Shown piece by piece: positions 1 through 7,422 of a stretch of DNA of 8,689 bases. Source of the DNA: Bacteroidales bacterium UBA1195 (GTDB lineage: Bacteria; Bacteroidota; Bacteroidia; Bacteroidales; WCHB1-69); the NCBI GenBank assembly GCA_002309855.1, contig DBYD01000020.1, positions 28,047 through 36,735 on the forward strand, written 5' to 3'. The stretch's first letter is position 1, and the number at the start of each line of letters is the position of its first letter. Below the pieces are notes generated by a model. The model did not search any database. It saw nothing but the letters and a program-made list of their open reading frames with translations, and was not told where the DNA came from. The translations under genes and the position numbers were made by a program.

Positions 1-1301
1 TGACCCTTCAGAATATTTTCCAGAATGTCCCAAATGACGGCATCCTTACGGTCGACAATTTTTTTCGCGGATTTGACAGTCTTGACTATGCCGCGCTCCA
101 ACAATTGACGGATGATGAACGGCTTGAAGAGTTCAGCCGCCATGTCTTTCGGCAGACCGCACTCGTTCAGATGCAGCTCCGGCCCGACAATGATAACGGA
201 ACGGCCGGAATAGTCCACACGCTTGCCGAGCAGGTTCTGACGGAAACGTCCCTGCTTGCCCTTCAGGTTGTCGGAAAGGGATTTCAACGCCCTTGAATCC
301 GACTTGAAGGCATTGGCCTTGCGGGAATTGTCAAACAGGGAATCCACAGCCTCCTGCAGCATGCGCTTTTCGTTACGCATGATCACATCGGGAGCCTTGA
401 TGTCCATCAGCCGTTTCAACCGGTTGTTCCGGATGATGACACGACGGTACAACTCATTCATGTCAGAGGTTGCAAAACGGCCGCCATCCAACGGCACCAA
501 CGGACGCAACTCGGGCGGAATCACCGGAATGATTTTCATAATCATCCATTCCGGACGGTTTTCTATCCGCTTGCGGCTGTCCCGGAACGCCTCAAACACA
601 TTCAGCCGTTTCAGCAGTTCCTGTTTGCGCTGTTGGGAGGTCTCCTTGTCCGCACGGCTGCGCAATTCATAGGATTCCTTGTCAATGTCAATACTGACAA
701 TCACATCGTACAACGCCTCGGCACCCATCTTGGCAATGAACTTGTCAGGATCGCTGTCATCCAGTGAGCTGTTATTCGGAAGACGCTCCAGAATGGCCGA
801 ATACTCCTCCTCCGAAAGCAAATCCATTTTGCGGATGTCCAAATCATCCATTTTAGCGGCGAGACCCGGCTGGATCACCAGGTATTTCTCATAATAGACC
901 ACCGCCTCCACCTCCTTGGCCCGCAGACCGACGAAAGCGGCCAGCTTGTTCGGCGTGGATTTGAAAAACCAGATGTGGGCCACAGGTATCACCAGCTGGA
1001 TGTGTCCCATCCACTCCCGGCGTACCTTGCGTTCCGTAACCATCACACCGCAATGGTCGCAAACCACCCCCTTGTAGCGGATGCGCTTGTATTTTCCGCA
1101 ATGGCACTCCCAGTCCTTGGTGGGACCGAAAATACGCTCGCAGAACAAACCGTCCCGCTCCGCCTTATAGGTGCGGTAATTGATGGTTTCAGGCTTGGTC
1201 ACCTCACCGTGGGACTGGTCGAAAATAGACTTTGGGGACGCGAGGCTGATGGTGATCTTTGAAAAATCCTTTCTCGAATTATTATCTTTCTTTACAATCA
1301 T
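1..1301 (-). CDS. rpoC: DNA-directed RNA polymerase subunit beta' (N-terminal part, cut by window edge)
   Basis: RpoC is the beta' subunit; with beta it forms the polymerase active cleft. Only the first 433 codons are present, and the frame runs open off position 1. I chose the ATG at 1301-1299 because the upstream frame soon meets a TAA and offers no other usual start. Visible landmarks: the zinc ribbon with Cys66, Cys68, Cys81 and Cys84 (CHCGKYKRIRYKG then VCDHC); MGHIQLVIPVAHIW at about 98-111; the clamp/rudder segment around RRVIIRNNRLKRL and IMRNEKRMLQEAVDSL; and GKQGRFRQNLLGKRVDYSGR at 348-367, which leads into the active-site region. The magnesium-binding NADFDGD motif should lie about 40 residues beyond the edge, so it cannot be checked. 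The gene follows rpoB after 46 nt, with no terminator seen between them. Three zinc-ribbon residues are unusual (His83, Met87, Trp97). The family assignment is certain. Confidence 0.98.
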   Translation of the reverse strand, partial: MIVKKDNNSRKDFSKITISLASPKSIFDQSHGEVTKPETINYRTYKAERDGLFCERIFGPTKDWECHCGKYKRIRYKGVVCDHCGVMVTERKVRREWMGHIQLVIPVAHIWFFKSTPNKLAAFVGLRAKEVEAVVYYEKYLVIQPGLAAKMDDLDIRKMDLLSEEEYSAILERLPNNSSLDDSDPDKFIAKMGAEALYDVIVSIDIDKESYELRSRADKETSQQRKQELLKRLNVFEAFRDSRKRIENRPEWMIMKIIPVIPPELRPLVPLDGGRFATSDMNELYRRVIIRNNRLKRLMDIKAPDVIMRNEKRMLQEAVDSLFDNSRKANAFKSDSRALKSLSDNLKGKQGRFRQNLLGKRVDYSGRSVIIVGPELHLNECGLPKDMAAELFKPFIIRQLLERGIVKTVKSAKKIVDRKDAVIWDILENILKG

Positions 1302-1347
1302 TATGCTTTCAATAACTAATTATAAATTATTCTCCGGTGCGGGTTGA

Positions 1348-4300
1348 CTACTCAAAGGTGATTTCAAGACCCAAGCCGCGCAACTCGTTCACCAACACAT
1401 TAAAGGATTCGGGCAGACCCGGTTCAGGCATATTCTCCCCTTTGACAATGGCTTCGTATGCCTTGGCGCGCCCGGTGACATCGTCCGATTTCACCGTAAG
1501 GATTTCCCTCAGCACATTGGATGCGCCGAACGCCTCCAATGCCCAGACCTCCATCTCACCAAAACGCTGTCCGCCGAACTGTGCCTTACCGCCCAACGGC
1601 TGTTGGGTGATCAGGGAGTACGGTCCGATGGAACGGGCATGCATCTTGTCGTCCACCAGGTGGTGCAGTTTCAGCATATAGATGTAACCCACCGTAACCT
1701 TCTGTTCAAAGCGTTCGCCCGTCTCACCGTTGTAAAGGTAAACGCTGCCGTTCTCCGGCAGGCCGGCTTTGGACAGATATTCATTCACATCGTCTGCGGT
1801 GGCGCCATCAAAAATAGGTGTGGCGAACTTCAGTCCCAAACGTTTGCCGGCCCATCCAAGAATGGTTTCATATATCTGGCCGATGTTCATACGGGAAGGC
1901 ACACCCAGCGGGTTCAGCACAATGTCAACCGGCGTGCCGTCCTCCATGAAGGGCATATCCTCCTCCTTGACGATTTTGGCCACAATACCCTTGTTGCCGT
2001 GCCGGCCGGCCATCTTGTCACCGATTTTCAGCTTACGCTTGTCCGCAATATAGACCTTTGCCATCTGAACAATGCCGGTAGGCAGTTCGTCCCCTACCAT
2101 GACGGCAAACTTCTCGCGCGTGTATCTGGCATTCAGGATACGCAGCTTCTCGTTGTAATTGCGCACCACCTGTGCCACCAGTGCATTGATTTTCTTGTCG
2201 GTGGTCCAGCCTTCCAGATTCACTGTGCTGAAATCAATGGTTGCCAACGATTTCTGCGAGAATTTCGGTCCCTTGGGAATCAACACGTTCTTGTTATTGT
2301 CAAACACACCGTGGGACAGTTTCCCTTCAAGGATGCGGTACAGCTTCACAATTAATGTGTCGCGCAATACAGAAGCCTCCTTCTCATACTGAACGTCAAT
2401 ATCCTTCAGGGTGTCTTTCTCCTTCAGTTTGCCCTTGCGGGACTTCATCATCCGCGAGAAAAGGTGGTTTTCCAGAACAATGCCCTCCATCGAAGGTGGT
2501 GCCTTAAGGGAGGCGTCCTTGACATCACCGGCCTTGTCGCCGAAGATGGCGCGGAGCAGTTTCTCCTCCGGTGTGGGATAGGATTCGCCCTTTGGAGTGA
2601 TTTTGCCTATCAGTATGTCACCTTCACGCACATGCGCTCCCACGCGAACCAGACCGTTGGCATCCAAATCCTTGGTTGCCTCGGCACTGACATTGGGAAT
2701 ATCGTTGGTAAGTTCCTCAATACCGCGCTTGGTGTCACGTACCTCCAAAGTGAATTCCTCAATATGTATGGAAGTGAAGATGTCCTCCTTGATTACCCGC
2801 TCGGAAATCACGATGGCATCCTCGAAGTTGTAACCCTTCCAAGGCATGAAGGCCACCTTAAGGTTGCGGCCCAAAGCCAGCTCACCGTTCTGGGTGCCGT
2901 ATCCTTCTGTCAGGATCTGCCCCTTCACCACCTTCTGCCCCTTGCGGACAATCGGATAGATGTTAATGCAGGTGCTCTGGTTGGTGCGCTGGTACTTGAC
3001 CATATTATAAATCTTGACCTTAGGATCAAAACTGACCAGTTCCTCAGTCTCTGTCCGGTCGTATTTGATCCGGATCTGTGTGTTATCGACATATTCCACC
3101 GTTCCGTTGCCCTCCGCATAAATCTGGGAGCGGGAGGAGCGGCAGACACACTCTTCGATGCCTGTACCCACAATTGGCGCCTCCGGTTTGAGCAGCGGCA
3201 CCGCCTGACGCATCATATTTGAACCCATCAGAGCGCGGTTGGCGTCATCATGCTCCAGGAACGGAATCAGCGAAGCGGCAATGGAGGCAATCTGGTTCGG
3301 AGCCACATCCATCAGGTCTATCTCCTCCGGACTGGAAATCGGGTAATCAACGCTCCGTCTTGCCTTGATGCGCTTGTTCAGCAGATGTCCCTCGGCATCC
3401 ATCGGCTCCACCGCCTGCGCTATGGTGAGGTTTTCCTCCTCCTCAGCCGTCAGGTAGACCAGAGGTTCCTTCATCTGCACCTGACCATCCACCACTTTAC
3501 GGTACGGGGTCTCAATAAAGCCGAGCCGGTTGATTTTCGCATAGACACAGAGGGATGAAATCAGACCGATGTTGGGACCTTCCGGCGTTTCAATGGTGCA
3601 AAGACGACCATAATGGGTGTAATGCACGTCACGCACCTCGAAACCGGCCCTGTCGCGGGAGATACCACCCTGACCCAACGCGGAAATCCTGCGCTTGTGG
3701 GTGATTTCGGCCAGCGAGTTGGTCTGATCCATGAACTGGGACAGCTGGTTGGTGCCGAAGAAGGAATTGATGACGGAAGACAACGCCTTGGCGTTAATCA
3801 GATCTATCGGTGTGAACAGCTCATTGTCGCGCACATTCATCCGGTCACGGATGGTGCGGGCCATACGGTTCAACCCGACGCCGAAATGGTTTGAGAACTG
3901 CTCCCCGACAGTGCGGATACGGCGGTTGCTCAAGTGGTCGATGTCATCCACCTCCTCCTTGGAGTTGATAAGTTTGATCAGGTGCTTGATGATGCTGACA
4001 ATGTCCTCGTTTGTCAGCACCCGTGTCTTGGGGTCAATGTTCAGGTTCAGTTTCCGGTTTATCCGGTAACGGCCCATTTCACCCAAATCATACCGTTTGT
4101 CTGAAAAGAAGAGCTTTTCCAGTGTGCTGCGGGCTGTCTCCTCATCGGGCGGAGCCGTATTACGCAGCTGCTCGTAGATGTAATCAATGGCCTGCTTCTC
4201 AGAATTGGTGGGATCCTTCTGTAAAGTATTGAATATAATGGAATAATCTGCCGAAGTCTCATCATCCTTGTGAATCAGGATGGTCTTTACGTCGGCATTG

Positions 4301-5148
4301 GCAATCATATTGATGTGGGCCTCCTCAAGAATGGTCTCACGGGGAACAATGATTTCCGCACGGGAATAGGTGACCACCTCACCCGTCTCCTCATCGGGAT
4401 GATCCTCATTGTGGAACTTGACCACATTGGCGGCCAACTTACTACCCAACAGTTTCTTAAGATTGGTTTTTGTGGCCTTCTCCTCCTGCGCCATGTCGAA
4501 AATGGTAAGGATGTCCTTGTCGGACTCGTACCCTATGGCCCGAAGCAACGTGGTGACCGGCAGTTTTTTCTTCCGGTCAATATAGGCGTACATCACGTTG
4601 GAGATATCGGTGGTGAATTCAATCCACGACCCGCGGAATGGTATGATGCGAGCTGAATACAACTGGGTGCCGTTTGTGTGAAACGATGTGCCGAAAAAGA
4701 CACCCGGAGAACGGTGCAGTTGGGAAACAATCACACGTTCCGCACCGTTGATGACAAAGGTACCCTTTTCCGTCATATAAGGAATCAGACCCAGATAGAC
4801 ATCCTGCGTCTTGGTCTCAAAATCCTCATTGTCGGCATCATTACAATAGAGTTTTAACTTTGCCTTCAAAGGGACACTGTATGTCAGCCCCCTTTCTATG
4901 CACTCCTTCACTGAATAGCGGGGTGCGTCAAAAAAATAATCCACAAAATCCAACACGAAGCAGTTGCGCGTATCGGTAATGGGAAAATTCTCTGCAAAAA
5001 CCTTATACAAACCTTCTTTACATCTCAATTCGGGATTCGTGTCAATCTGAAAGAAATCCTTGAACGATTGTACCTGAATATCTAGGAAATCAGGATATGC
5101 AGTTTGCACCGCAGAGGCAAAATTGATTCTTTCTGTTTTATTTACCAA
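1348..5148 (-). CDS. rpoB: DNA-directed RNA polymerase subunit beta
   Basis: RpoB is the beta subunit of RNA polymerase; it forms one side of the active cleft and the rifampicin pocket. At 1266 residues it appears full length for the Bacteroidota form, shorter than the 1342 of E. coli. Landmarks: QLHRSPGVFF at 144-152; the rifampicin-region core QLSQFMDQTN at 468-477, followed by EITHKRRISAL; ETPEGPNIGL at about 520-530; the catalytic-centre segment GDKMAGRHGNKG at 1043-1054; and the C-terminal GGQRFGEMEVWALEAFGA from 1192, which anchors beta'. The start is taken as TTG at 5148-5146: no ATG occurs upstream in frame before the hairpin, and the protein aligns with Bacteroides RpoB almost from its first residues (NFAS...YPDFL). 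Residues differing from usual Bacteroidota and E. coli forms are Ser478, Gln493 and Thr518. The gene follows rplL after 97 nt holding a terminator-like hairpin, so it is probably expressed by read-through. Confidence 0.99.
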   Translation of the reverse strand: MVNKTERINFASAVQTAYPDFLDIQVQSFKDFFQIDTNPELRCKEGLYKVFAENFPITDTRNCFVLDFVDYFFDAPRYSVKECIERGLTYSVPLKAKLKLYCNDADNEDFETKTQDVYLGLIPYMTEKGTFVINGAERVIVSQLHRSPGVFFGTSFHTNGTQLYSARIIPFRGSWIEFTTDISNVMYAYIDRKKKLPVTTLLRAIGYESDKDILTIFDMAQEEKATKTNLKKLLGSKLAANVVKFHNEDHPDEETGEVVTYSRAEIIVPRETILEEAHINMIANADVKTILIHKDDETSADYSIIFNTLQKDPTNSEKQAIDYIYEQLRNTAPPDEETARSTLEKLFFSDKRYDLGEMGRYRINRKLNLNIDPKTRVLTNEDIVSIIKHLIKLINSKEEVDDIDHLSNRRIRTVGEQFSNHFGVGLNRMARTIRDRMNVRDNELFTPIDLINAKALSSVINSFFGTNQLSQFMDQTNSLAEITHKRRISALGQGGISRDRAGFEVRDVHYTHYGRLCTIETPEGPNIGLISSLCVYAKINRLGFIETPYRKVVDGQVQMKEPLVYLTAEEEENLTIAQAVEPMDAEGHLLNKRIKARRSVDYPISSPEEIDLMDVAPNQIASIAASLIPFLEHDDANRALMGSNMMRQAVPLLKPEAPIVGTGIEECVCRSSRSQIYAEGNGTVEYVDNTQIRIKYDRTETEELVSFDPKVKIYNMVKYQRTNQSTCINIYPIVRKGQKVVKGQILTEGYGTQNGELALGRNLKVAFMPWKGYNFEDAIVISERVIKEDIFTSIHIEEFTLEVRDTKRGIEELTNDIPNVSAEATKDLDANGLVRVGAHVREGDILIGKITPKGESYPTPEEKLLRAIFGDKAGDVKDASLKAPPSMEGIVLENHLFSRMMKSRKGKLKEKDTLKDIDVQYEKEASVLRDTLIVKLYRILEGKLSHGVFDNNKNVLIPKGPKFSQKSLATIDFSTVNLEGWTTDKKINALVAQVVRNYNEKLRILNARYTREKFAVMVGDELPTGIVQMAKVYIADKRKLKIGDKMAGRHGNKGIVAKIVKEEDMPFMEDGTPVDIVLNPLGVPSRMNIGQIYETILGWAGKRLGLKFATPIFDGATADDVNEYLSKAGLPENGSVYLYNGETGERFEQKVTVGYIYMLKLHHLVDDKMHARSIGPYSLITQQPLGGKAQFGGQRFGEMEVWALEAFGASNVLREILTVKSDDVTGRAKAYEAIVKGENMPEPGLPESFNVLVNELRGLGLEITFE

Positions 5149-5189
5149 GGCCTTAGCTTTTAAAAGTTTTAAATATAAGAACGTAAGAC

Positions 5190-5232
5190 AAAAAAGAACA
5201 TATAAGACCTCAATACGGAGGTCTTATATGTT
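5190..5232 (-). terminator. Intrinsic terminator or attenuator between rplL and rpoB
   Basis: A perfect inverted repeat, arms 5218-5232 and 5197-5211 (15 bp, AACATATAAGACCTC on the plus strand with its exact complement), encloses a 6-nt loop. Read in the direction of transcription, the stem is followed by one C and then six Ts (5195-5190). This is the layout of a Rho-independent terminator on the minus strand; the plus-strand side has no T-tract. It begins 14 nt after the rplL stop and ends 41 nt before the rpoB start. E. coli has a partial terminator in the same gap, which makes rpoBC less expressed than the ribosomal genes. The same role here is inference. The lower stem is A/T-rich, so termination may be incomplete, which suits an attenuator. 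Confidence 0.8.
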
Positions 5233-5246
5233 GAAAAAGTCGGAAA

Positions 5247-5627
5247 CTATTTGATTTCGACTTCCGCGCCGGCTTCTTCCAGCACTTTCTTCAAGGCTTC
5301 GGCTTCGGCTTTGGAAACACCCTCCTTGATGGCCTTGGGTGCACCGTCCACCAACTCCTTGGCCTCTTTCAAACCGAGGCTGGTCTGCTCTTTGACCAGT
5401 TTCACCACAGCCAGTTTCTGCGCACCGGCGGCTTTCAGAATGACGTCGAATGAGGTCTTTTCCTCTTCGGCGGCGGCGGCACCAGCAGCGGCGGGACCGG
5501 CGGCGACTGCGACAGCAGCGGCGGCGGGTTCAATACCATATTCCTCTTTCAGAATCTGGGCCAATTCGTTTACTTCCTTAACGGTTAAATTTACTAATTG
5601 TTCAGCAAAAGCTTTTAAATCTGCCAT
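5247..5627 (-). CDS. rplL: Large ribosomal subunit protein bL12 (L7/L12)
   Basis: L7/L12 forms the mobile stalk of the 50S subunit and recruits the translational GTPases EF-Tu, EF-G, IF2 and RF3. The protein is 126 residues, normal for the family. Three parts are visible: an N-terminal dimerisation helix pair that docks on L10 (about 1-32), an Ala/Gly/Pro/Val hinge (about 33-54, followed by EEEK), and the globular C-terminal domain (about 57-126) with the factor-binding face KLAVVKLVKEQTSLGLKEAK at 71-90 and then ELVDGAPKAIKEG. The ATG at 5627 is preceded by an A-rich leader with no Shine-Dalgarno match. It lies 51 nt after rplJ, the usual pairing, since several L12 copies assemble on each L10. 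It is the last ribosomal gene before the attenuator-like hairpin. Confidence 0.99.
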   Translation of the reverse strand: MADLKAFAEQLVNLTVKEVNELAQILKEEYGIEPAAAAVAVAAGPAAAGAAAAEEEKTSFDVILKAAGAQKLAVVKLVKEQTSLGLKEAKELVDGAPKAIKEGVSKAEAEALKKVLEEAGAEVEIK

Positions 5628-5678
5628 TTTACTATTAATTTTGTGTGTTTTTTACTTTGTTTAACTTTACTTGGAGGT

Positions 5679-6197
5679 TTATTCTCTCTCCGAGAGGGTC
5701 TTGACGATGCCGGCCAGTTTGCCGCCACCAGACTGCAACGCAGAAATGACATTGCGTGCCGGGGACTGCAGCAGTCCGACAATCTCGCCGATGAGTTCTT
5801 CGCGGGACTTCAGGTTGGCCAGCAGCTCAATCTGATCATCCCCCACATACACAGACTGGTCAATGTAGGCGGCTTTGACAGCCGGGATAGTCGCCTTGCC
5901 ACGGAACTCCTTGATGATACGGGCTGGAAGGTTCCCTGTCTCAGAAACCATGATGGCCGAATTGCCATGCAATGCCTCATACATTTCGGAATAGTCCGTG
6001 TCCAGCCGCTCCATGGCCTTTTTCAGCAAGGTGTTTTTCACCATCCTTACCTTCACGCCTTTACGGAAGCATACCCGTCGCAGATTGTTGGTCTTTTCGA
6101 CGGTCATACCGGTCAGATCAGCTACATAAACCGTGTTGTACTGGGAAAGAATCTCAGCGATCTCATTAATTTCTTGTGCTTTTTGTTCTTTACGCAT
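5679..6197 (-). CDS. rplJ: Large ribosomal subunit protein uL10
   Basis: L10 is the base of the L7/L12 stalk: its N-terminal domain binds 23S rRNA together with L11, and its C-terminal helix carries L12 dimers. It is 172 residues, normal length. The rRNA-binding domain spans about 1-130 and includes the family segment VKNTLLKKAMERL at 53-65 and LHGNSAIM at 76-83. The C-terminal region from about 133, with LLQSPARNVISALQSGGGK at 142-160, is the expected L12-docking tail. Its ATG lies only 7 nt past the rplA stop, so it is probably translationally coupled to rplA. In E. coli a long leader before rplJ binds the L10-L12 complex for feedback control; there is no room for such a leader here outside coding sequence. 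Confidence 0.99.
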   Translation of the reverse strand: MRKEQKAQEINEIAEILSQYNTVYVADLTGMTVEKTNNLRRVCFRKGVKVRMVKNTLLKKAMERLDTDYSEMYEALHGNSAIMVSETGNLPARIIKEFRGKATIPAVKAAYIDQSVYVGDDQIELLANLKSREELIGEIVGLLQSPARNVISALQSGGGKLAGIVKTLSERE

Positions 6198-6204
6198 GAT
6201 AAAA

Positions 6205-6903
6205 TTAATTTAATGTAACTGATTTCAAATCCACCTGCACACCGGGACTCATGGTGCTGGACAAATAGATGCTCTTCACATAGGTTCCTTTGGCGGCGGC
6301 CGGTTTCAGCTTGATGATGGTGGCAAGCATCTCCTTGACGTTGTCGTAGATTTTCTCCGGAGTGAAGGAAACCTTGGCGACACCGGCATGAATGATACCG
6401 AATTTGTCCACCTTGAAATCAATTTTACCGGCTTTCACCTCGGAGACGGCCTTGCCGACCTCCATGGTCACCGTTCCGGTCTTCGGGTTCGGCATCAGGC
6501 CTCTCGGACCCAGGATACGTCCCAGGGCACCGATTTTCGGCATGACACTCGGCATGGTGATGATAACATCCACATCCGTCCAACCTTCCTTGATCTTTTG
6601 CACATATTCATCCAAACCAACATAATCGGCTCCCGCAGCCTTGGCCTCATCCTCCTTTTCAGGTGTTACGAGGGCAAGCACACGAACCACCTTTCCGGTT
6701 CCATGCGGTAATGTGACAACACCACGCACCATCTGGTTGGCCTTACGGGGGTCAACGCCCAAACGGACGTCCAGATCCACAGAGGCATCGAACTTGGTGT
6801 AGGTGATGTCCTTCACTACTTGAACGGCTTCAGTCAGGCTGTAGGCCTTTGAGAGGTCGTATTTCGCCATGACTTCCTTACGTTTTTTCGATACTTTTGC
6901 CAT
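6205..6903 (-). CDS. rplA: Large ribosomal subunit protein uL1
   Basis: L1 binds 23S rRNA at the mobile L1 stalk, which helps release deacylated tRNA from the E site; in many bacteria it also represses its own mRNA. The protein has 232 residues, the usual length. The family signature is intact: MPSVMPKIGALGRILGPRG at 117-135, followed by LMPNPKTGTV (136-145). The two-domain arrangement is inferred from the family: domain I from the N- and C-terminal parts (KFDASVDLDVRLGVDPRKANQ at 37-57 and the end from about 160), domain II inserted between about 68 and 160. It follows rplK after 25 nt and precedes rplJ by 7 nt, the standard L11-L1-L10-L12 order. I did not recognise an L1-binding mimic in the mRNA leaders. 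Confidence 0.99.
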   Translation of the reverse strand: MAKVSKKRKEVMAKYDLSKAYSLTEAVQVVKDITYTKFDASVDLDVRLGVDPRKANQMVRGVVTLPHGTGKVVRVLALVTPEKEDEAKAAGADYVGLDEYVQKIKEGWTDVDVIITMPSVMPKIGALGRILGPRGLMPNPKTGTVTMEVGKAVSEVKAGKIDFKVDKFGIIHAGVAKVSFTPEKIYDNVKEMLATIIKLKPAAAKGTYVKSIYLSSTMSPGVQVDLKSVTLN

Positions 6904-6928
6904 TGCTTGATTCTTAAAATGTTAATGA

Positions 6929-7375
6929 CTAACTTTCAAAAGGGCTTGTTCCTCCCTTGACCGTCACACCCATACTGCGGGCGGTACCTGCCACCATCTT
7001 CATGGCGGATTCGACTGTAAAGCAGTTCAAATCCGGCATCTTCTCTTCCGCGATGGCACGCACCTGATCCCAAGTAAGGTTGGCGACTTTGGTACGGTTA
7101 GGCTCGCCTGAACCTTTGGCCGCCTTGGTGGCTTCCAGGATCATGACGGCAACCGGAGAGACCTTGAGTATGAAATCAAAAGATTTGTCCTTGTAAACAG
7201 TGATAATAACCGGAATGATTTTCCCGGCCTTGTCCTGCGTACGTGCATTGAACTGTTTACAGAACTCCATGATGTTCACACCCTTGGAACCCAAAGCGGG
7301 ACCGACAGGAGGCGAAGGATTCGCAGCACCACCTTTGATTTGCAGTTTAATGAACCCTGCTACTTCTTTTGCCAT
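6929..7375 (-). CDS. rplK: Large ribosomal subunit protein uL11
   Basis: L11 binds the GTPase-associated centre of 23S rRNA next to the L10-L12 stalk and is the protein partner of the thiostrepton site. It also helps RelA-type enzymes sense starvation in other bacteria. It is 148 residues, slightly longer than the E. coli form because of a short C-terminal extension ending GGTSPFES. The N-terminal domain shows the flexible Pro-rich motif PPVGPALG at 22-29 followed by SKGVNIMEFCKQFNART. The C-terminal rRNA-binding domain includes KVANLTWDQVRAIAEEKMPDLN, then AMKMVAGTARSMGV. It lies 47 nt after nusG and 25 nt before rplA. The leader (GTAAAAA directly before ATG) is A-rich with no Shine-Dalgarno sequence. 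Confidence 0.99.
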   Translation of the reverse strand: MAKEVAGFIKLQIKGGAANPSPPVGPALGSKGVNIMEFCKQFNARTQDKAGKIIPVIITVYKDKSFDFILKVSPVAVMILEATKAAKGSGEPNRTKVANLTWDQVRAIAEEKMPDLNCFTVESAMKMVAGTARSMGVTVKGGTSPFES

Positions 7376-7422
7376 TTTTTACTTGAACTTTTGAATTAAT
7401 TGAACACTTGTTTCCCTTCCAA

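Noticed and set aside
1603..2355. Plus-strand open frame of 250 codons inside rpoB
   Set aside because: It is fully antisense to conserved rpoB sequence, has no recognisable motif, and is explained by the G/C-rich third positions of the real gene.
2464..3222. Plus-strand open frame of 252 codons inside rpoB
   Set aside because: It is antisense to rpoB, with no family resemblance and no leader or partner gene. Treated as a shadow frame.
3583..3597. First reading of Thr518 as the known E. coli Pro564 rifampicin-resistance position
   Set aside because: Counting from the conserved Ser489/Gln493 region places Thr518 at E. coli 560. The Pro564 equivalent in ETPEG is conserved.
5149..5189. Possible promoter between the hairpin and rpoB (TTTG ... 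TATATTTA)
   Set aside because: The two elements are about 11 nt apart, far short of the 19-21 nt of Bacteroidota promoters, and no correctly spaced -7 element follows.
5465..5530. GC-rich triplet-like repeat
   Set aside because: This is the Ala-rich hinge of L7/L12, normal for the family, not a microsatellite of separate interest.
5643..6218. Plus-strand open frame of 191 codons over rplJ
   Set aside because: It covers the complete, well-conserved rplJ on the other strand and has no recognisable domain.
7376..7422. Possible L1-binding operator before rplK
   Set aside because: The 47-nt spacer shows no convincing helix-loop pattern like the L1 site in 23S rRNA; the short self-complementary TTAATT tract is too weak.
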